This document shows, one piece after another, positions 52,991 to 60,659 of a stretch of DNA of 64,000 nt. Within the stretch, counting starts at the first letter, position 1, and each line of letters begins with the position of its first letter. Where the stretch lies: positions 207,751-271,750 of the forward strand of contig NZ_JAOQJV010000002.1 in NCBI RefSeq assembly GCF_025567415.1, written 5' to 3'. Position numbers and translations under genes: made by a program. Under the pieces are notes generated by a model, which searched no databases, was not told the origin of the DNA, and worked only from the letters and a program-made list of their open reading frames with translations. Source of the stretch: Claveliimonas ammoniilytica. Its GTDB lineage: Bacteria > Bacillota > Clostridia > Lachnospirales > Lachnospiraceae.

Positions 52991-54279
52991 ATGGAAACAC
53001 GTGGTTATAAACAGAATCGAATTGTTATCATGTTAGTTGCATTAGCGGGAATGAGTGTATACCTGCTTCCATATTTCCGTTACTATTATTACGATGCGTA
53101 TGTTTCATATTTTGGAATTAATGACCTGCAGATGGGAACGCTGGGAAGCATCTATGGTGTACTTGCAATTGTAGGCTACTGTCTTGGCGGCTGGATTGCA
53201 GACCGTGTATCCCTGAAGCTTGCAATTTCAGGATCGTTGGTAGTAACAGGACTTGGAGCATTTGTACTTCTTCTGAAACCGGCGTTTCCAATTCATGTAG
53301 GAATTTATGCATTGTGGGGCGTAACTTCTATCATGACATTCTGGAATCCATGTATGAAAGCATTACGTGCGCTGTCTAAAGCAAGTGAGCAGGGACGAGG
53401 CTATGCACTATTTGATATGACAAGAGGTATCTTGAATTTCCTCTCAGGACTTGTAATTCTGGCGGCATTTACAGCAGTTACAAAAAAAGTTGGCGAAGCC
53501 AATGGAATGACCGGATTGATCCTCTTCTATGGTATTAAGGCAATTATTGTTGGTGTGGCCGTATACTTCGCATTGCTGAAGCATCTTCCGAAGTCATTGG
53601 ATTCCAATACGGAGAAGGATGCAAGCTTTGGAAAGAATGTGTTAAAAGCATTGAAGATGCCTACCACATGGTGTGTAATCGTTATCATGTTCATGACCTA
53701 GGCGTTATTATTACATATAATTATGTAGTACCTTATTGTACCGCAGCATTTGGAATGTCAGCAGCACTTGCGGCTATCATGGGATATGCGGCCAATGGAT
53801 TCCACTTTGTGGGATGTGCAATTGGTGGACAGATTGCTGATAGAAAAGGTCTTTCAACGATGATGCTGGCGGATGTTATCCTAATGATTGTTGGTGTCGC
53901 AGGTATTCTGTATACACCGCGTTCTATGAAATTCATGTGGATGTTGATTATCAGTATTGCACTGTTGTGTATGTTCATGTACAGTGCACAGGCATTGCAT
54001 TACGCAGTACTTGAAGAAGGCGAGTATCCAGTAGAAATTATGGGTGCAGTTACATTTATCATTTCACCATTAGGATACAGTGCAGAAAGTATTATGCCGC
54101 TGTACAATGGTTGGTGTCTGAATCACTTTTCAGGACTGGAAGGATATGAGATGATCTTTAAGACATTTATCGGTATGTTGTGTATTGCGATTGTAGCGAT
54201 TCTGATTTTCCGTAAGCTGACAAAGGAACGTCGTACGGAAATGGCAGAGATGCGTAAGAAAGGTGAAGAAGCGAACTAG
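52991..54279 (+). pseudogene. MFS transporter disrupted by a one-base frameshift
   Basis: Two frames together cover a complete 12-helix major facilitator. Part 1 (52991-53701, 236 residues) ends ...CVIVIMFMT at TAG 53699-53701; part 2 continues as LGVIITYNYVVPYC... to 54279 in the +2 frame relative to part 1. Restoring one base after TA at 53700 gives ATG ACC TAY GGC GTT ATT and a single 429-residue protein. MFS hallmarks are GGWIADRVSLKLA (loop 2-3) and GGQIADRKGLSTM (loop 8-9). Either a true recent mutation or a sequencing error. Next to a prolidase gene. Confidence 0.85.
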
Positions 54280-54322
54280 CTTCATAGAACTGTGAAAAGA
54301 ATGCAAAAGGAGGTAACAGATT

Positions 54323-55408
54323 ATGATGAACAAAGAGAGATTTACAAGAGTTGTGGAAGAAATGAAGCGACAAGGACTTACGCAGATTCTGATTGCGGAT
54401 GATCCGGCTATCTTCTGGCTGACTGGTCGTATCGTGAACCCAATGGAGCGTTGCGGCGCAATCTTGTTGAAGGATGACGGAGAAGTTCATGCATTTATGA
54501 ACAATCTGTTTTGCTTCGAACCAATTGACGGAATGACCATGCACTATTATGCAGATGGAGAGAATCCATACAAACTGATTGCGGACGAACTGGCACCAGG
54601 TAAGATTGGATTTGATAAGAACTGGGCATCTAAGCATACTATTTCTGTATTAAAAGAACGTGACGATCTGATCCCGGTACTTGGCTCTGATCCGATTGAT
54701 ATCTGCAAGTCACACAAGGATGAGGCAGAAAAAGAAGCACTTCGTCACGCGGCAAGTATTAACGATATGGCAGTAGAGTTTGGTATTAAACATATTGATC
54801 CGAGTCTGGATGAGTTGACACTTTCTAATATGATCGAAGAGTTCTTTGAGGAGCATGGAGCTGTTCAGGATATGCAGTTACAGTATGTATGTTATGGCAA
54901 AAATGCAGCAGAACCACATCATGGAGCTGTTGCAGGTGAGATGCTGAAAGAGGGAGACGCAGTATTATTTGACCTGTGGGCACCGATCAATAATTACTGG
55001 TGTGATATGACCCGTACCGTATTTTATAAGAGTTGCAGTGAAGAACATCGCAAGGTATATGAGATTGTAAAGGCAGCTCAGCAGGCAGCGATTGATTTTG
55101 TAAAACCTGGCGTAAAGATGTCCGATGTAGACGCAGTTGCGCGTAAAGTTATTACAGATGCCGGATATGGAGAGTATTTCCTGACCCGTACCGGACATGG
55201 AGTTGGAATGACAGTTCATGAGCCACCGGAGGCAAGTCCATCCTGTGATTTGATTGCTGAACCGGGAATGTGCTTCTCTATTGAACCTGGTATTTATCTG
55301 AAAGACGACGTCGGAGTTCGTATTGAAGATCTTGTAATTGTAACAGAGGATGGATGTGAAGTGTTGACCAGGTATCCTAAGAATCTTCAGATCGTAGGAA
55401 ATGATTGA
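54323..55408 (+). CDS. M24 Xaa-Pro peptidase (prolidase-like)
   Basis: 361 residues. N-terminal creatinase-like domain (about 1-130), then the pita-bread M24 catalytic domain with metal ligands visible: LFDLWAPINNYWCDMTRT (two Asp), TGHGVGMTVHEPPEAS (His), SIEPGIYL (Glu), and IEDLVIVTEDG (Glu). Size and layout fit prolidase or aminopeptidase P, which free proline from X-Pro peptides. 43 nt after the MFS frame, AAAAGGAGG before the ATG; the MFS protein may import its substrate peptide or a related compound. Confidence 0.9.
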   Translation: MMNKERFTRVVEEMKRQGLTQILIADDPAIFWLTGRIVNPMERCGAILLKDDGEVHAFMNNLFCFEPIDGMTMHYYADGENPYKLIADELAPGKIGFDKNWASKHTISVLKERDDLIPVLGSDPIDICKSHKDEAEKEALRHAASINDMAVEFGIKHIDPSLDELTLSNMIEEFFEEHGAVQDMQLQYVCYGKNAAEPHHGAVAGEMLKEGDAVLFDLWAPINNYWCDMTRTVFYKSCSEEHRKVYEIVKAAQQAAIDFVKPGVKMSDVDAVARKVITDAGYGEYFLTRTGHGVGMTVHEPPEASPSCDLIAEPGMCFSIEPGIYLKDDVGVRIEDLVIVTEDGCEVLTRYPKNLQIVGND

Positions 55409-55437
55409 TTCTACTAAAGGTTTATTAGCTTCATATA

Positions 55438-55483
55438 GAAAGAGCCTGTGACTTATCCATATGGGAGAGCTACAGGCTCTTTC
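55438..55483 (+). terminator. terminator after the M24 peptidase gene
   Basis: GAAAGAGCCTGT (55438-55449) pairs with ACAGGCTCTTTC (55472-55483), 12 perfect pairs, 22-nt loop. Confidence 0.8.
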
Positions 55484-55519
55484 TGTATGAAAAGTATGGG
55501 AAAAAGTATGGGAAAATGC

Positions 55520-55548
55520 TTGACACACCGGGACACGTATAATATAAT
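55520..55548 (+). promoter_or_regulatory. promoter of rplM-rpsI
   Basis: Perfect TTGACA (55520-55525), 17-bp spacer, perfect TATAAT (55543-55548). Confidence 0.85.
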
Positions 55549-55555
55549 AAATCAG

Positions 55556-55659
55556 TATGACGATGAGAGAAACAGAATGCTCCAAAGCCCCGGAGGCTTC
55601 TGATTTCGATAGAGTTAATTGTTAAATAAGCAATGTAATGAATCACAGGAGGGAAACCA
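55556..55659 (+). promoter_or_regulatory. leader of rplM, possible L13 autoregulatory element
   Basis: About 100 nt. CAGAA plus GC-TCC (55574 onward) pairs with GGA-GC plus TTCTG, enclosing AAAGCCCC. L13 leaders are known in Firmicutes at this position; the fit to that family was not tested. Confidence 0.4.
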
Positions 55660-56088
55660 ATGAAAACTTATATGGCTAATCCAGATAAGATTGAAAGAAA
55701 ATGGTATGTAGTTGATGCAGCAGATTGCACATTAGGACGTCTGGCATCAGAAGTAGCAAAGGTTTTAAGAGGAAAGAACAAGCCGGAATTCACACCGCAT
55801 GTTGATACAGGTGACTACGTAATCGTAGTTAACGCTGAGAAAGTTAAAGTAACTGGTAAGAAAATGAGCCAGAAGGTATATTACAATCACTCTGACTATG
55901 TTGGAGGAATGAAAGAGACTACTCTGGCAGAGATGATGGAGAAGAAGCCAGAACGCGTTATCGAGCTGGCTGTTAAGGGAATGCTTCCAAAGGGACCTCT
56001 GGGAAGATCTATGATTAAGAAGCTTCATGTATATGCAGGACCGGAGCACGAGCAGCAGGCTCAGAAGCCGGTTGAACTGAAATTTTAA
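55660..56088 (+). CDS. rplM: ribosomal protein L13
   Basis: 142 residues. Early 50S assembly protein. MKTYMANPDKIERKWYVVDA start, ADCTLGRLASEVAKVLRGKN, and the PKGPLGRSMIKKLHVYAGPEH signature. AGGAGGG precedes the ATG; paired with rpsI as in nearly all bacteria. Confidence 0.98.
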   Translation: MKTYMANPDKIERKWYVVDAADCTLGRLASEVAKVLRGKNKPEFTPHVDTGDYVIVVNAEKVKVTGKKMSQKVYYNHSDYVGGMKETTLAEMMEKKPERVIELAVKGMLPKGPLGRSMIKKLHVYAGPEHEQQAQKPVELKF

Positions 56089-56116
56089 TTAGGATGGTCG
56101 AAAGGAGGATATAACA

Positions 56117-56509
56117 GTGGCTACAGCAAAATTCTACGGAACAGGAAGAAGAAAAAAATCAATCGCAAGAGTATATCTTGTACCTGGAACAGGTAAGATT
56201 ACAATTAATAAAAGAGATATCGATGAGTATCTTGGACTTGAAACTCTGAAAGTTATCGTTCGTCAGCCATTAGTACTGACAGATACAGAAGGTAAATTCG
56301 ATGTAATCGTTAACGTAAAGGGTGGCGGTTACACAGGACAGGCAGGAGCAATCCGCCATGGTATTTCAAGAGCACTTCTTGAGGCAGATGCTGATTACAG
56401 ACCAGTGCTTAAGAAAGCCGGATTCCTGACACGTGATCCACGTATGAAAGAACGTAAGAAGTACGGTCTCAAAGCAGCTCGTCGTGCTCCACAGTTCAGC
56501 AAACGATAA
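56117..56509 (+). CDS. rpsI: ribosomal protein S9
   Basis: 130 residues, GTG start after AAAGGAGG. S9's C-terminal tail reaches the P-site tRNA: RRAPQFSKR with the terminal Lys-Arg is intact. GTGRRKKSIARVYLVPGTG start and GGGYTGQAGAIRHGISRAL core. Last host gene before the mobile element; its terminator and reading frame are undamaged. Confidence 0.98.
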   Translation: MATAKFYGTGRRKKSIARVYLVPGTGKITINKRDIDEYLGLETLKVIVRQPLVLTDTEGKFDVIVNVKGGGYTGQAGAIRHGISRALLEADADYRPVLKKAGFLTRDPRMKERKKYGLKAARRAPQFSKR

Positions 56510-56539
56510 TTCAATCGAATATCACAAAAGAGCAAATTT

Positions 56540-56572
56540 CCCCGAAAACATCGAGTTTTCGGGGATTTCTTT
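56540..56572 (+). terminator. rpsI terminator at the element junction
   Basis: CCCCGAAAAC (56540-56549) pairs with GTTTTCGGGG (56555-56564), ATTTCTTT follows. The element boundary must lie just beyond it. Confidence 0.9.
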
Positions 56573-56621
56573 ATATTCCGATAAATCTATCAGACACCAC
56601 AAAAACACACGAAATTTCAAC

Positions 56622-56654
56622 GGTAACTAACAAATAACTAACAGGTAACTAACA
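56622..56654. repeat. three tandem 11-bp repeats, candidate integrase arm sites
   Basis: GGTAACTAACA (56622-56632), AATAACTAACA (56633-56643), GGTAACTAACA (56644-56654), head to tail. They lie between rpsI and the integrase gene cluster, where arm-type binding sites of tyrosine recombinases are expected. A second pair, TGTAAGACA at 56672-56680 and 56693-56701, follows with an inverted GTCTTA between them. Confidence 0.55.
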
Positions 56655-56726
56655 CGGAAAACCTTGTCTTGTGTAAGACATTGAAAGTCTTATGTAAGAC
56701 ACATTTTGCAATAAAAAAAGGACGAA

Positions 56727-57065
56727 TCAATCGCCCTTTTCGTTGCAGTATTCAATGATACATGACCGGACATCCTTTTTCGTCCGGCAATGGCAGGAAT
56801 GACCGTCCTTGAAAATGATGTCATATCCGTCGTGCATGTTTCCGGTGATTCCAGAAATCATTTCTCTGTTCTTTTCTGCAATCTGCATTGTATCAAATAA
56901 ACCGCATTGGTCTTTTCTGACAAGGTCTTGCATGTACGCATTGACCGACATCCCTTTACTGGATGCAAGAGCCTTGATGATGTCTTTCATGCCTTTAGGT
57001 ACAACGAGATTGATTCGTTCGTAATGCTCACGCCCGAAATTGTTTTTGTATTCAGTTCTATTCAT
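56727..57065 (-). CDS. small Arc/ribbon-helix-helix-like protein beside the integrase
   Basis: 112 residues. ERINLVVPKGMKDIIKALASS then GMSVNAYMQDLVRKD is the beta-helix-helix pattern of Arc/MetJ-type DNA-binding proteins (about residues 15-53). The C-terminal half (GYDIIFKDGHSCHCRTKKD) is of unknown role. Starts 9 nt after the integrase stop on the same strand with GAGGTG upstream, and ends near the element edge. A directionality factor or regulator of integration would suit the location. Confidence 0.7.
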   Translation of the reverse strand: MNRTEYKNNFGREHYERINLVVPKGMKDIIKALASSKGMSVNAYMQDLVRKDQCGLFDTMQIAEKNREMISGITGNMHDGYDIIFKDGHSCHCRTKKDVRSCIIEYCNEKGD

Positions 57066-57074
57066 GGCACACCT

Positions 57075-58127
57075 CTATATTTTGTTGATAGCGTCAATCA
57101 GTTCCTCGATTTCAAAATGTGTATATACGACCTCTGTCACACCCTGCCCTTTATGACCGACAATTTTCTTGATGACCTTGTCTGACACTCCGGCAACCGT
57201 CAACATGGAAATGCATGTGTGACGGGTATCGTGAGGGCGGTGTTTCATTCCGAGGGTCTCAATAAGTGGCGACCAGTACGAATCATAATAATTCCGGTAT
57301 TTGAAATGTTCGCCCTCCGGAGTAGAGAGGAGATATTCGCAATCATTGAGGTTGTACCAGTATTCAAAGAACGGATAAACCTTTTCGGAGATTGGAGCAG
57401 TACGGATTCCGGCAGCAGTTTTCGAGGCGACAATCTTGAAATATCTTTCCTCAAGGTTCACATTTTCTTTCTTGAGGTCGAGGAGTTCGCCGATTCTGCA
57501 TCCGGTATATATCAACATGAGGATGACAGTATAATATATATTTGAATCCTTGACATCCCATAATTTCGCAACCTCTGTTTTTGAGAACGGTTCACGGTTG
57601 TATGCGTTGGGATTGCCCGCCTTTTTAATGTCGAGGTATTCGACAAGGTTTCGTTCTTTTGAAATAATCTCATGAATCACAGCGTATTTGTACATCAGAC
57701 CGAATAATATTTTTAATTTCCGGAGTGTAGGATAATTTTTGCCGGATTCATCAACGACCATTTGCAGGTGGTCGAGTTTTATATCAACAAATCGCATCCG
57801 TGCAAGTTTATCACATAACGCCCATGCTGCACGGTAGCCTTTGACGTTGGAATCACTGACAGTCGGAAAATGTTCATCAGACCATCGCTCATATACATCC
57901 TCGAATGTAACCTTTGCAGCATTCACATCATAAGGATTTGCATTGAACTCCGCAAGTGCGGTCAATGCCTCTTTGCGGGTCGGGTAATATCCGACGACCG
58001 TATATAATTGTTTTGATTTACCTGTTTTCGGGTCGATTTCCCATCCTTTTGTCTTTTTGGCGACATAAGGATTCCGGCGATTTCCCGATAATTTGTAAAC
58101 CGTTCCGAATCCGTTCGGTAGTTTCAT
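57075..58127 (-). CDS. tyrosine recombinase integrase
   Basis: 350 residues. An AP2-like or arm-binding N terminus (GTVYKLSGNRRNPYVAKKTKG), SAM-like core-binding domain (about 70-170), and catalytic domain: Arg in TGCRIGELLDL, HDTRHT (His-x-x-Arg), KIVGHKG (His/Lys region) and nucleophile Tyr in EVVYTHFE. Full length, apparently intact. Directed toward rpsI, so the element end is at about 56570-56620. Confidence 0.95.
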   Translation of the reverse strand: MKLPNGFGTVYKLSGNRRNPYVAKKTKGWEIDPKTGKSKQLYTVVGYYPTRKEALTALAEFNANPYDVNAAKVTFEDVYERWSDEHFPTVSDSNVKGYRAAWALCDKLARMRFVDIKLDHLQMVVDESGKNYPTLRKLKILFGLMYKYAVIHEIISKERNLVEYLDIKKAGNPNAYNREPFSKTEVAKLWDVKDSNIYYTVILMLIYTGCRIGELLDLKKENVNLEERYFKIVASKTAAGIRTAPISEKVYPFFEYWYNLNDCEYLLSTPEGEHFKYRNYYDSYWSPLIETLGMKHRPHDTRHTCISMLTVAGVSDKVIKKIVGHKGQGVTEVVYTHFEIEELIDAINKI

Positions 58128-58149
58128 AAAATCACCATCCTAAAAAAGA

Positions 58150-58293
58150 GTATAAAAAATAAAACCAATGCAAAAAGCACGGTTTTATGATAGAATGGTG
58201 TTTGCAGGAACATTCTGTCGGTGCTTTTTGCAGGAGCATGAGACGGAGGTTTCACAAAGGCGATTCACGTTGCAGCGTGGGTCGTCTTTTTTT
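58150..58293 (+). ncRNA. possible small plus-strand RNA opposite the integrase-membrane protein gap
   Basis: TGCAAA (58169-58174), 16 bp, TAGAAT (58191-58196) could act as a promoter; the transcript would contain GCAGGAACAT and GCAGGAGCATGAGA (58230-58243) and end at a terminator hairpin (58259-58286) with seven Ts. It runs against the flanking minus-strand genes, so the terminator makes little sense unless a plus-strand RNA exists. Confidence 0.4.
58259..58293 (+). terminator. plus-strand terminator between integrase and membrane-protein gene
   Basis: GGCGATTCACG (58259-58269), loop TTGCAG, CGTGGGTCGTC (58276-58286): 11 pairs including G-T pairs, then TTTTTTT (58287-58293). Confidence 0.7.
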
Positions 58294-58301
58294 GTTGTGC
58301 A

Positions 58302-58757
58302 TTATTCATTTGCACGGCGTTCTTTTGCGACTTTTCTATACTTGCGACCAATGACGACACATGCGACACCGACCACAACAGCAATTATTCCGGCAACCGG
58401 AACAGCAAGCAATAGAATCAATCCTAAAAGTGCAAGGACAGCACCGAGAACAATCATGAGGATTCCGCAAACACTGTATGTATTTGCAGAGTATTCCCTT
58501 TTCTGCGGTGCATTTGTTGAACTGGATGCAGCAGGATTTCCGTTTGCAGCCGTCAATCCTTTTGCAATGTCGGACACGCCGACGGTAGTTCTGTTATACA
58601 CTGCGTTGTATGCTGCCTTTTTCGGGTCGTTGACGATTCCCATTCCCTTTTTACCATAAAGGGGATTGACCGCCTTTTTGACCTGCCGTTTGACTTTTCC
58701 TGTTGTTCTTGCCTTAATGCTTTTCTTGATGTTTGGTTTTCTGACACCGTATTTCAT
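58302..58757 (-). CDS. element-encoded membrane protein of unknown function
   Basis: 151 residues from the ATG at 58757 (GGAGGTG upstream); a GTG two codons earlier overlaps that site. A very basic N-terminal half (KYGVRKPNIKKSIKARTTGK, VKRQVKKAVNPLYGKKGMG, DPKKAAYNAVYNRTT) precedes two close hydrophobic helices (about 98-140). Unrecognised. The pattern, basic cytosolic domain plus hairpin-like membrane anchor, occurs in mobile elements of Clostridia. Confidence 0.7.
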   Translation of the reverse strand: MKYGVRKPNIKKSIKARTTGKVKRQVKKAVNPLYGKKGMGIVNDPKKAAYNAVYNRTTVGVSDIAKGLTAANGNPAASSSTNAPQKREYSANTYSVCGILMIVLGAVLALLGLILLLAVPVAGIIAVVVGVACVVIGRKYRKVAKERRANE

Positions 58758-58825
58758 GAACACACCTCCGTTTCTTTATAAAATCAACATTCTGTAAACT
58801 TTCCTCAAGAGAGGAGGTGAGCAGA

Positions 58826-59023
58826 ATGAAAATCCTTGTGTGGGAAGTGAGAACCTCAAAAGGGTTCACATTGATGGAGTTATCGAAGAAATCCGGAATC
58901 GGAAAATCTACGATAAACAACATCGAAAATGGTAAGGTGTCACCGACATTGTTTCAACTTGAAATGATAGCGATTGCATTAGGCGTGAACATCACCGACC
59001 TGTTTGAATCCGAATACAAATAA
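58826..59023 (+). CDS. small XRE/Cro-type HTH protein
   Basis: 65 residues from the ATG at 58826, preceded by GAGGAGGTG. The whole protein is one helix-turn-helix domain: TLMELSKKSGIGKSTINNIENGKVSPTLFQLEMIAIAL. Divergent from the membrane protein. Palindromes at 59065-59114 just downstream are possible binding sites for it. Confidence 0.82.
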   Translation: MKILVWEVRTSKGFTLMELSKKSGIGKSTINNIENGKVSPTLFQLEMIAIALGVNITDLFESEYK

Positions 59024-59064
59024 TTGTACCATAATGCAGCGGGATTCCGGCAGCAGGAGGAACG

Positions 59065-59114
59065 ATTTCCATGATTATGGAAATCAACCTCGATATTTCC
59101 ACAATCATGGAAAT
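59065..59114. promoter_or_regulatory. paired 20-bp palindromes, candidate operators
   Basis: ATTTCCATGATTATGGAAAT (59065-59084) and ATTTCCACAATCATGGAAAT (59095-59114): both ATTTCCA-n6-TGGAAAT, centres 30 bp apart (about three helical turns). A candidate -10 TACAAT (59121-59126) follows the second, with TCCACA in the -35 place. Confidence 0.65.
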
Positions 59115-59154
59115 ATATGATACAATGCAATTCGGAAAGGGGGTGGTGTCTCCC

Positions 59155-59268
59155 TTGAATTACAAAGAGGCTATTGTCGAAATAGTCGGAAAGATACACA
59201 GCGAACGCATCCTCAAGAGGATATACAAATTCGTGTTGTATCTCTACACCCATGAGACTGGCAGTTGA
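59155..59268 (+). CDS. small helical element protein
   Basis: 37 residues if started at TTG 59155, which has GGGGGTG 9 nt upstream: MNYKEAIVEIVGKIHSERIL then KRIYKFVLYLYTHETGS. The frame stays open back to 59071, but that part would encode the palindromes and a repeated IMEI peptide, so I prefer the short form. Reminiscent of small early phage proteins with a KIxxxxxLKxIYxF pattern. Function unknown. Confidence 0.5.
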   Translation: MNYKEAIVEIVGKIHSERILKRIYKFVLYLYTHETGS

Positions 59269-59288
59269 AAGACTGTCAGTCTTTTTTT
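59256..59288 (+). terminator. terminator facing the repressor gene
   Basis: GACTGGCAG (59256-59264) pairs with CTGTCAGTC (59273-59281), then seven Ts. The stop codon of the preceding small gene lies in the loop. Confidence 0.75.
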
Positions 59289-59635
59289 GATGCAAATAAA
59301 TCTATGATTCTTTGAAATGCTGCGATGTCCTCGTCGTTTGCCTCAAGTAGTGCCTTGAAAAGATTCTTGCGGGCATCGTCCTCACCTACCATGATGCGGT
59401 CAATTCTTTCGATGAAATCATCGTCAGTATCAACGAACATCTCACCATCACCAGTAGTCAACCATATATAATCAACATTAAATTCACGGCAGATTGATTT
59501 GATAACCTGTTCGGTGATATTACGACCGCCACTCTCTAATAGAGAAATAGAACTCCCTTTCATTCCGATTCGTTCTGCGAAAGCATCTTGAGACAATTTC
59601 AAAGTTTTTCTCAATAATTTCAATCTTTCATTCAT
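59276..59635 (-). CDS. lambda-type XRE repressor of the element
   Basis: 119 residues. N-terminal HTH (LSQDAFAERIGMKGSSISLLESGGRNIT, about 14-42), then DYIWLTTGDGEMF and an acidic helical tail (about 72-119). No peptidase domain, so it is not a RecA-cleaved CI. Divergent from the rightward early genes, with three 15-bp operators in between. AGGAGGTG precedes the start. Confidence 0.88.
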   Translation of the reverse strand: MNERLKLLRKTLKLSQDAFAERIGMKGSSISLLESGGRNITEQVIKSICREFNVDYIWLTTGDGEMFVDTDDDFIERIDRIMVGEDDARKNLFKALLEANDEDIAAFQRIIDLFASKKD

Positions 59636-59674
59636 GAGTTATTCACCTCCTGTGAGACGAATATAACACAAAAA

Positions 59675-59751
59675 CTTTGCAGAGTAAAGAAAAATAATAA
59701 AAAAGAGTTGACAATCTTTGCACAGTAAAGTATTATGATTGCAGAGCAAAG
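59675..59751. promoter_or_regulatory. repressor operators O1-O3 and rightward promoter
   Basis: CTTTGCAGAGTAAAG (59675-59689), CTTTGCACAGTAAAG (59716-59730), GATTGCAGAGCAAAG (59737-59751): imperfect dyads CTTTGC-n3-GYAAAG. The rightward promoter TTGACA (59708-59713), 17-bp spacer, TATTAT (59731-59736) has the middle operator filling its spacer and the third over the start site, so occupancy would shut it off. Confidence 0.8.
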
Positions 59752-59771
59752 AAAACAGGAGGTACAAAACA

Positions 59772-60005
59772 ATGACACGACAGGACTTAGTAAACAAATC
59801 AATAGACAAATTAAACACAGTAAAAGAGGCTCTTGAGTTGATAGAAATTCTCGAATATGACGAATGCATCGCAGTTTTGACAGGAACAAAGAATCTCCCA
59901 TCTGAAATACATAGTGCGTTAATGAGGAGAGGAAAAGAGGCAAACGGAGGAAAGACAACTCTTGCGTTGGCAATGGCAGGAATACAGAACATAGTGAACG
60001 AATAA
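59772..60005 (+). CDS. first gene of the rightward early operon, unknown
   Basis: 77 residues from ATG 59772 (AGGAGG upstream). Acidic helical N terminus (MTRQDLVNKSIDKLNTVKEA) and a C-terminal half GKEANGGKTTLALAMAGIQN. Occupies the cro position but has no clear helix-turn-helix. Unrecognised. Confidence 0.65.
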   Translation: MTRQDLVNKSIDKLNTVKEALELIEILEYDECIAVLTGTKNLPSEIHSALMRRGKEANGGKTTLALAMAGIQNIVNE

Positions 60006-60172
60006 AAGCCGAAACGGGGCAGCAGTCGCCCCGTCAGTGTCCGGACGGCAACCGACACTCTGACGATGGCAAGCCGAAAGGCATCGGGCAGCGATACCGT
60101 GGGAAACATGGCAGCGGTCGCACCTGCTACAAAGTGCGTGGATGGTCAACAGGTTTTTCTTGATTTTTTAAG
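60006..60172 (+). ncRNA. structured non-coding stretch in the early operon
   Basis: Successive stems: ACGGGGC/GCCCCGT (60014-60034); CGTCA-GTGTC with GACAC-TC-TGACG (60032-60065, competing with the first); CGATG/CATCG enclosing GCC-GAAA-GGC (60064-60086); GCA-GGT/ACC-TGC (about 60111-60127). U-rich stretches follow (GTTTTTC, GATTTTTT). GC-rich relative to its surroundings, no credible frame. Confidence 0.5.
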
Positions 60173-60259
60173 GTGAAAAATCAAAACACGGTGTACATTG
60201 CCGGAAAAGAGGTGGACGGGATGAAAAGACCGAGAGAACCACCAACAGGAGGAAACAAG

Positions 60260-60490
60260 ATGAATATAGGACGAATATTGCCGACAGAGGCAGCAGCAAT
60301 CCTCAATGTGTCACCGCAATTCGTGAGGGTAGCAATGCAACAGGGAAAACTCCCGATTGGAACGGCGGTGCAGATGTCCTCAATTTGGACGTATCACATT
60401 TCGGAAAAACTGCTTGCAGATTATTCCGGAAAGAACATAGAAAAAGAGATTGAGCGAATCAGAGGAGGTGTTGAGAATGACGAGAAGTGA
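60260..60490 (+). CDS. excisionase/HTH_17-like small protein
   Basis: 76 residues from the ATG at 60260 (GGAGGAAACAAG upstream); the frame is open to 60173 without a ribosome site. LPTEAAAILNVSPQFVRVAM is a winged-helix pattern of excisionase-like proteins, followed by a LPIGTAVQ turn and a charged tail. It may act in excision or early transcription. Overlaps the next gene by 14 nt. Confidence 0.7.
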   Translation: MNIGRILPTEAAAILNVSPQFVRVAMQQGKLPIGTAVQMSSIWTYHISEKLLADYSGKNIEKEIERIRGGVENDEK

Positions 60491-60659
60491 GAAAAAGGCA
60501 GTGATTGAGAGCATGGCAGAAAAATTCATGAATATCGACGACCTTGAGGGGAAGTCAATGACCATTATGGTGATGTCTGCGTATGCCGAGGGTAAGGCAG
60601 CAGGAAAAGCAGAGGAGCGTCGCAGATGGGAACAGAAAGAGGCGGTTGCAGCCGTTTAA
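60477..60659 (+). CDS. small charged element protein
   Basis: 60 residues from ATG 60477 with AGAGGAGGTG upstream. Highly charged, helical; C-terminal half AYAEGKAAGKAEERRRWEQK looks like a coiled coil. Unrecognised. Begins inside the end of the excisionase-like gene. Confidence 0.6.
   Translation: MTRSEKKAVIESMAEKFMNIDDLEGKSMTIMVMSAYAEGKAAGKAEERRRWEQKEAVAAV

Noticed and set aside
55520..55543. Alternative rplM promoter using TATAAT at 55538
   Set aside because: Spacer to TTGACA would be 12 bp; the overlapping TATAAT at 55543 gives the proper 17 bp.
58168..58659. 163-codon plus-strand frame opposite the element membrane protein
   Set aside because: Composition matches antisense; it crosses a strong plus-strand terminator and lacks a ribosome site, unlike the minus-strand gene.
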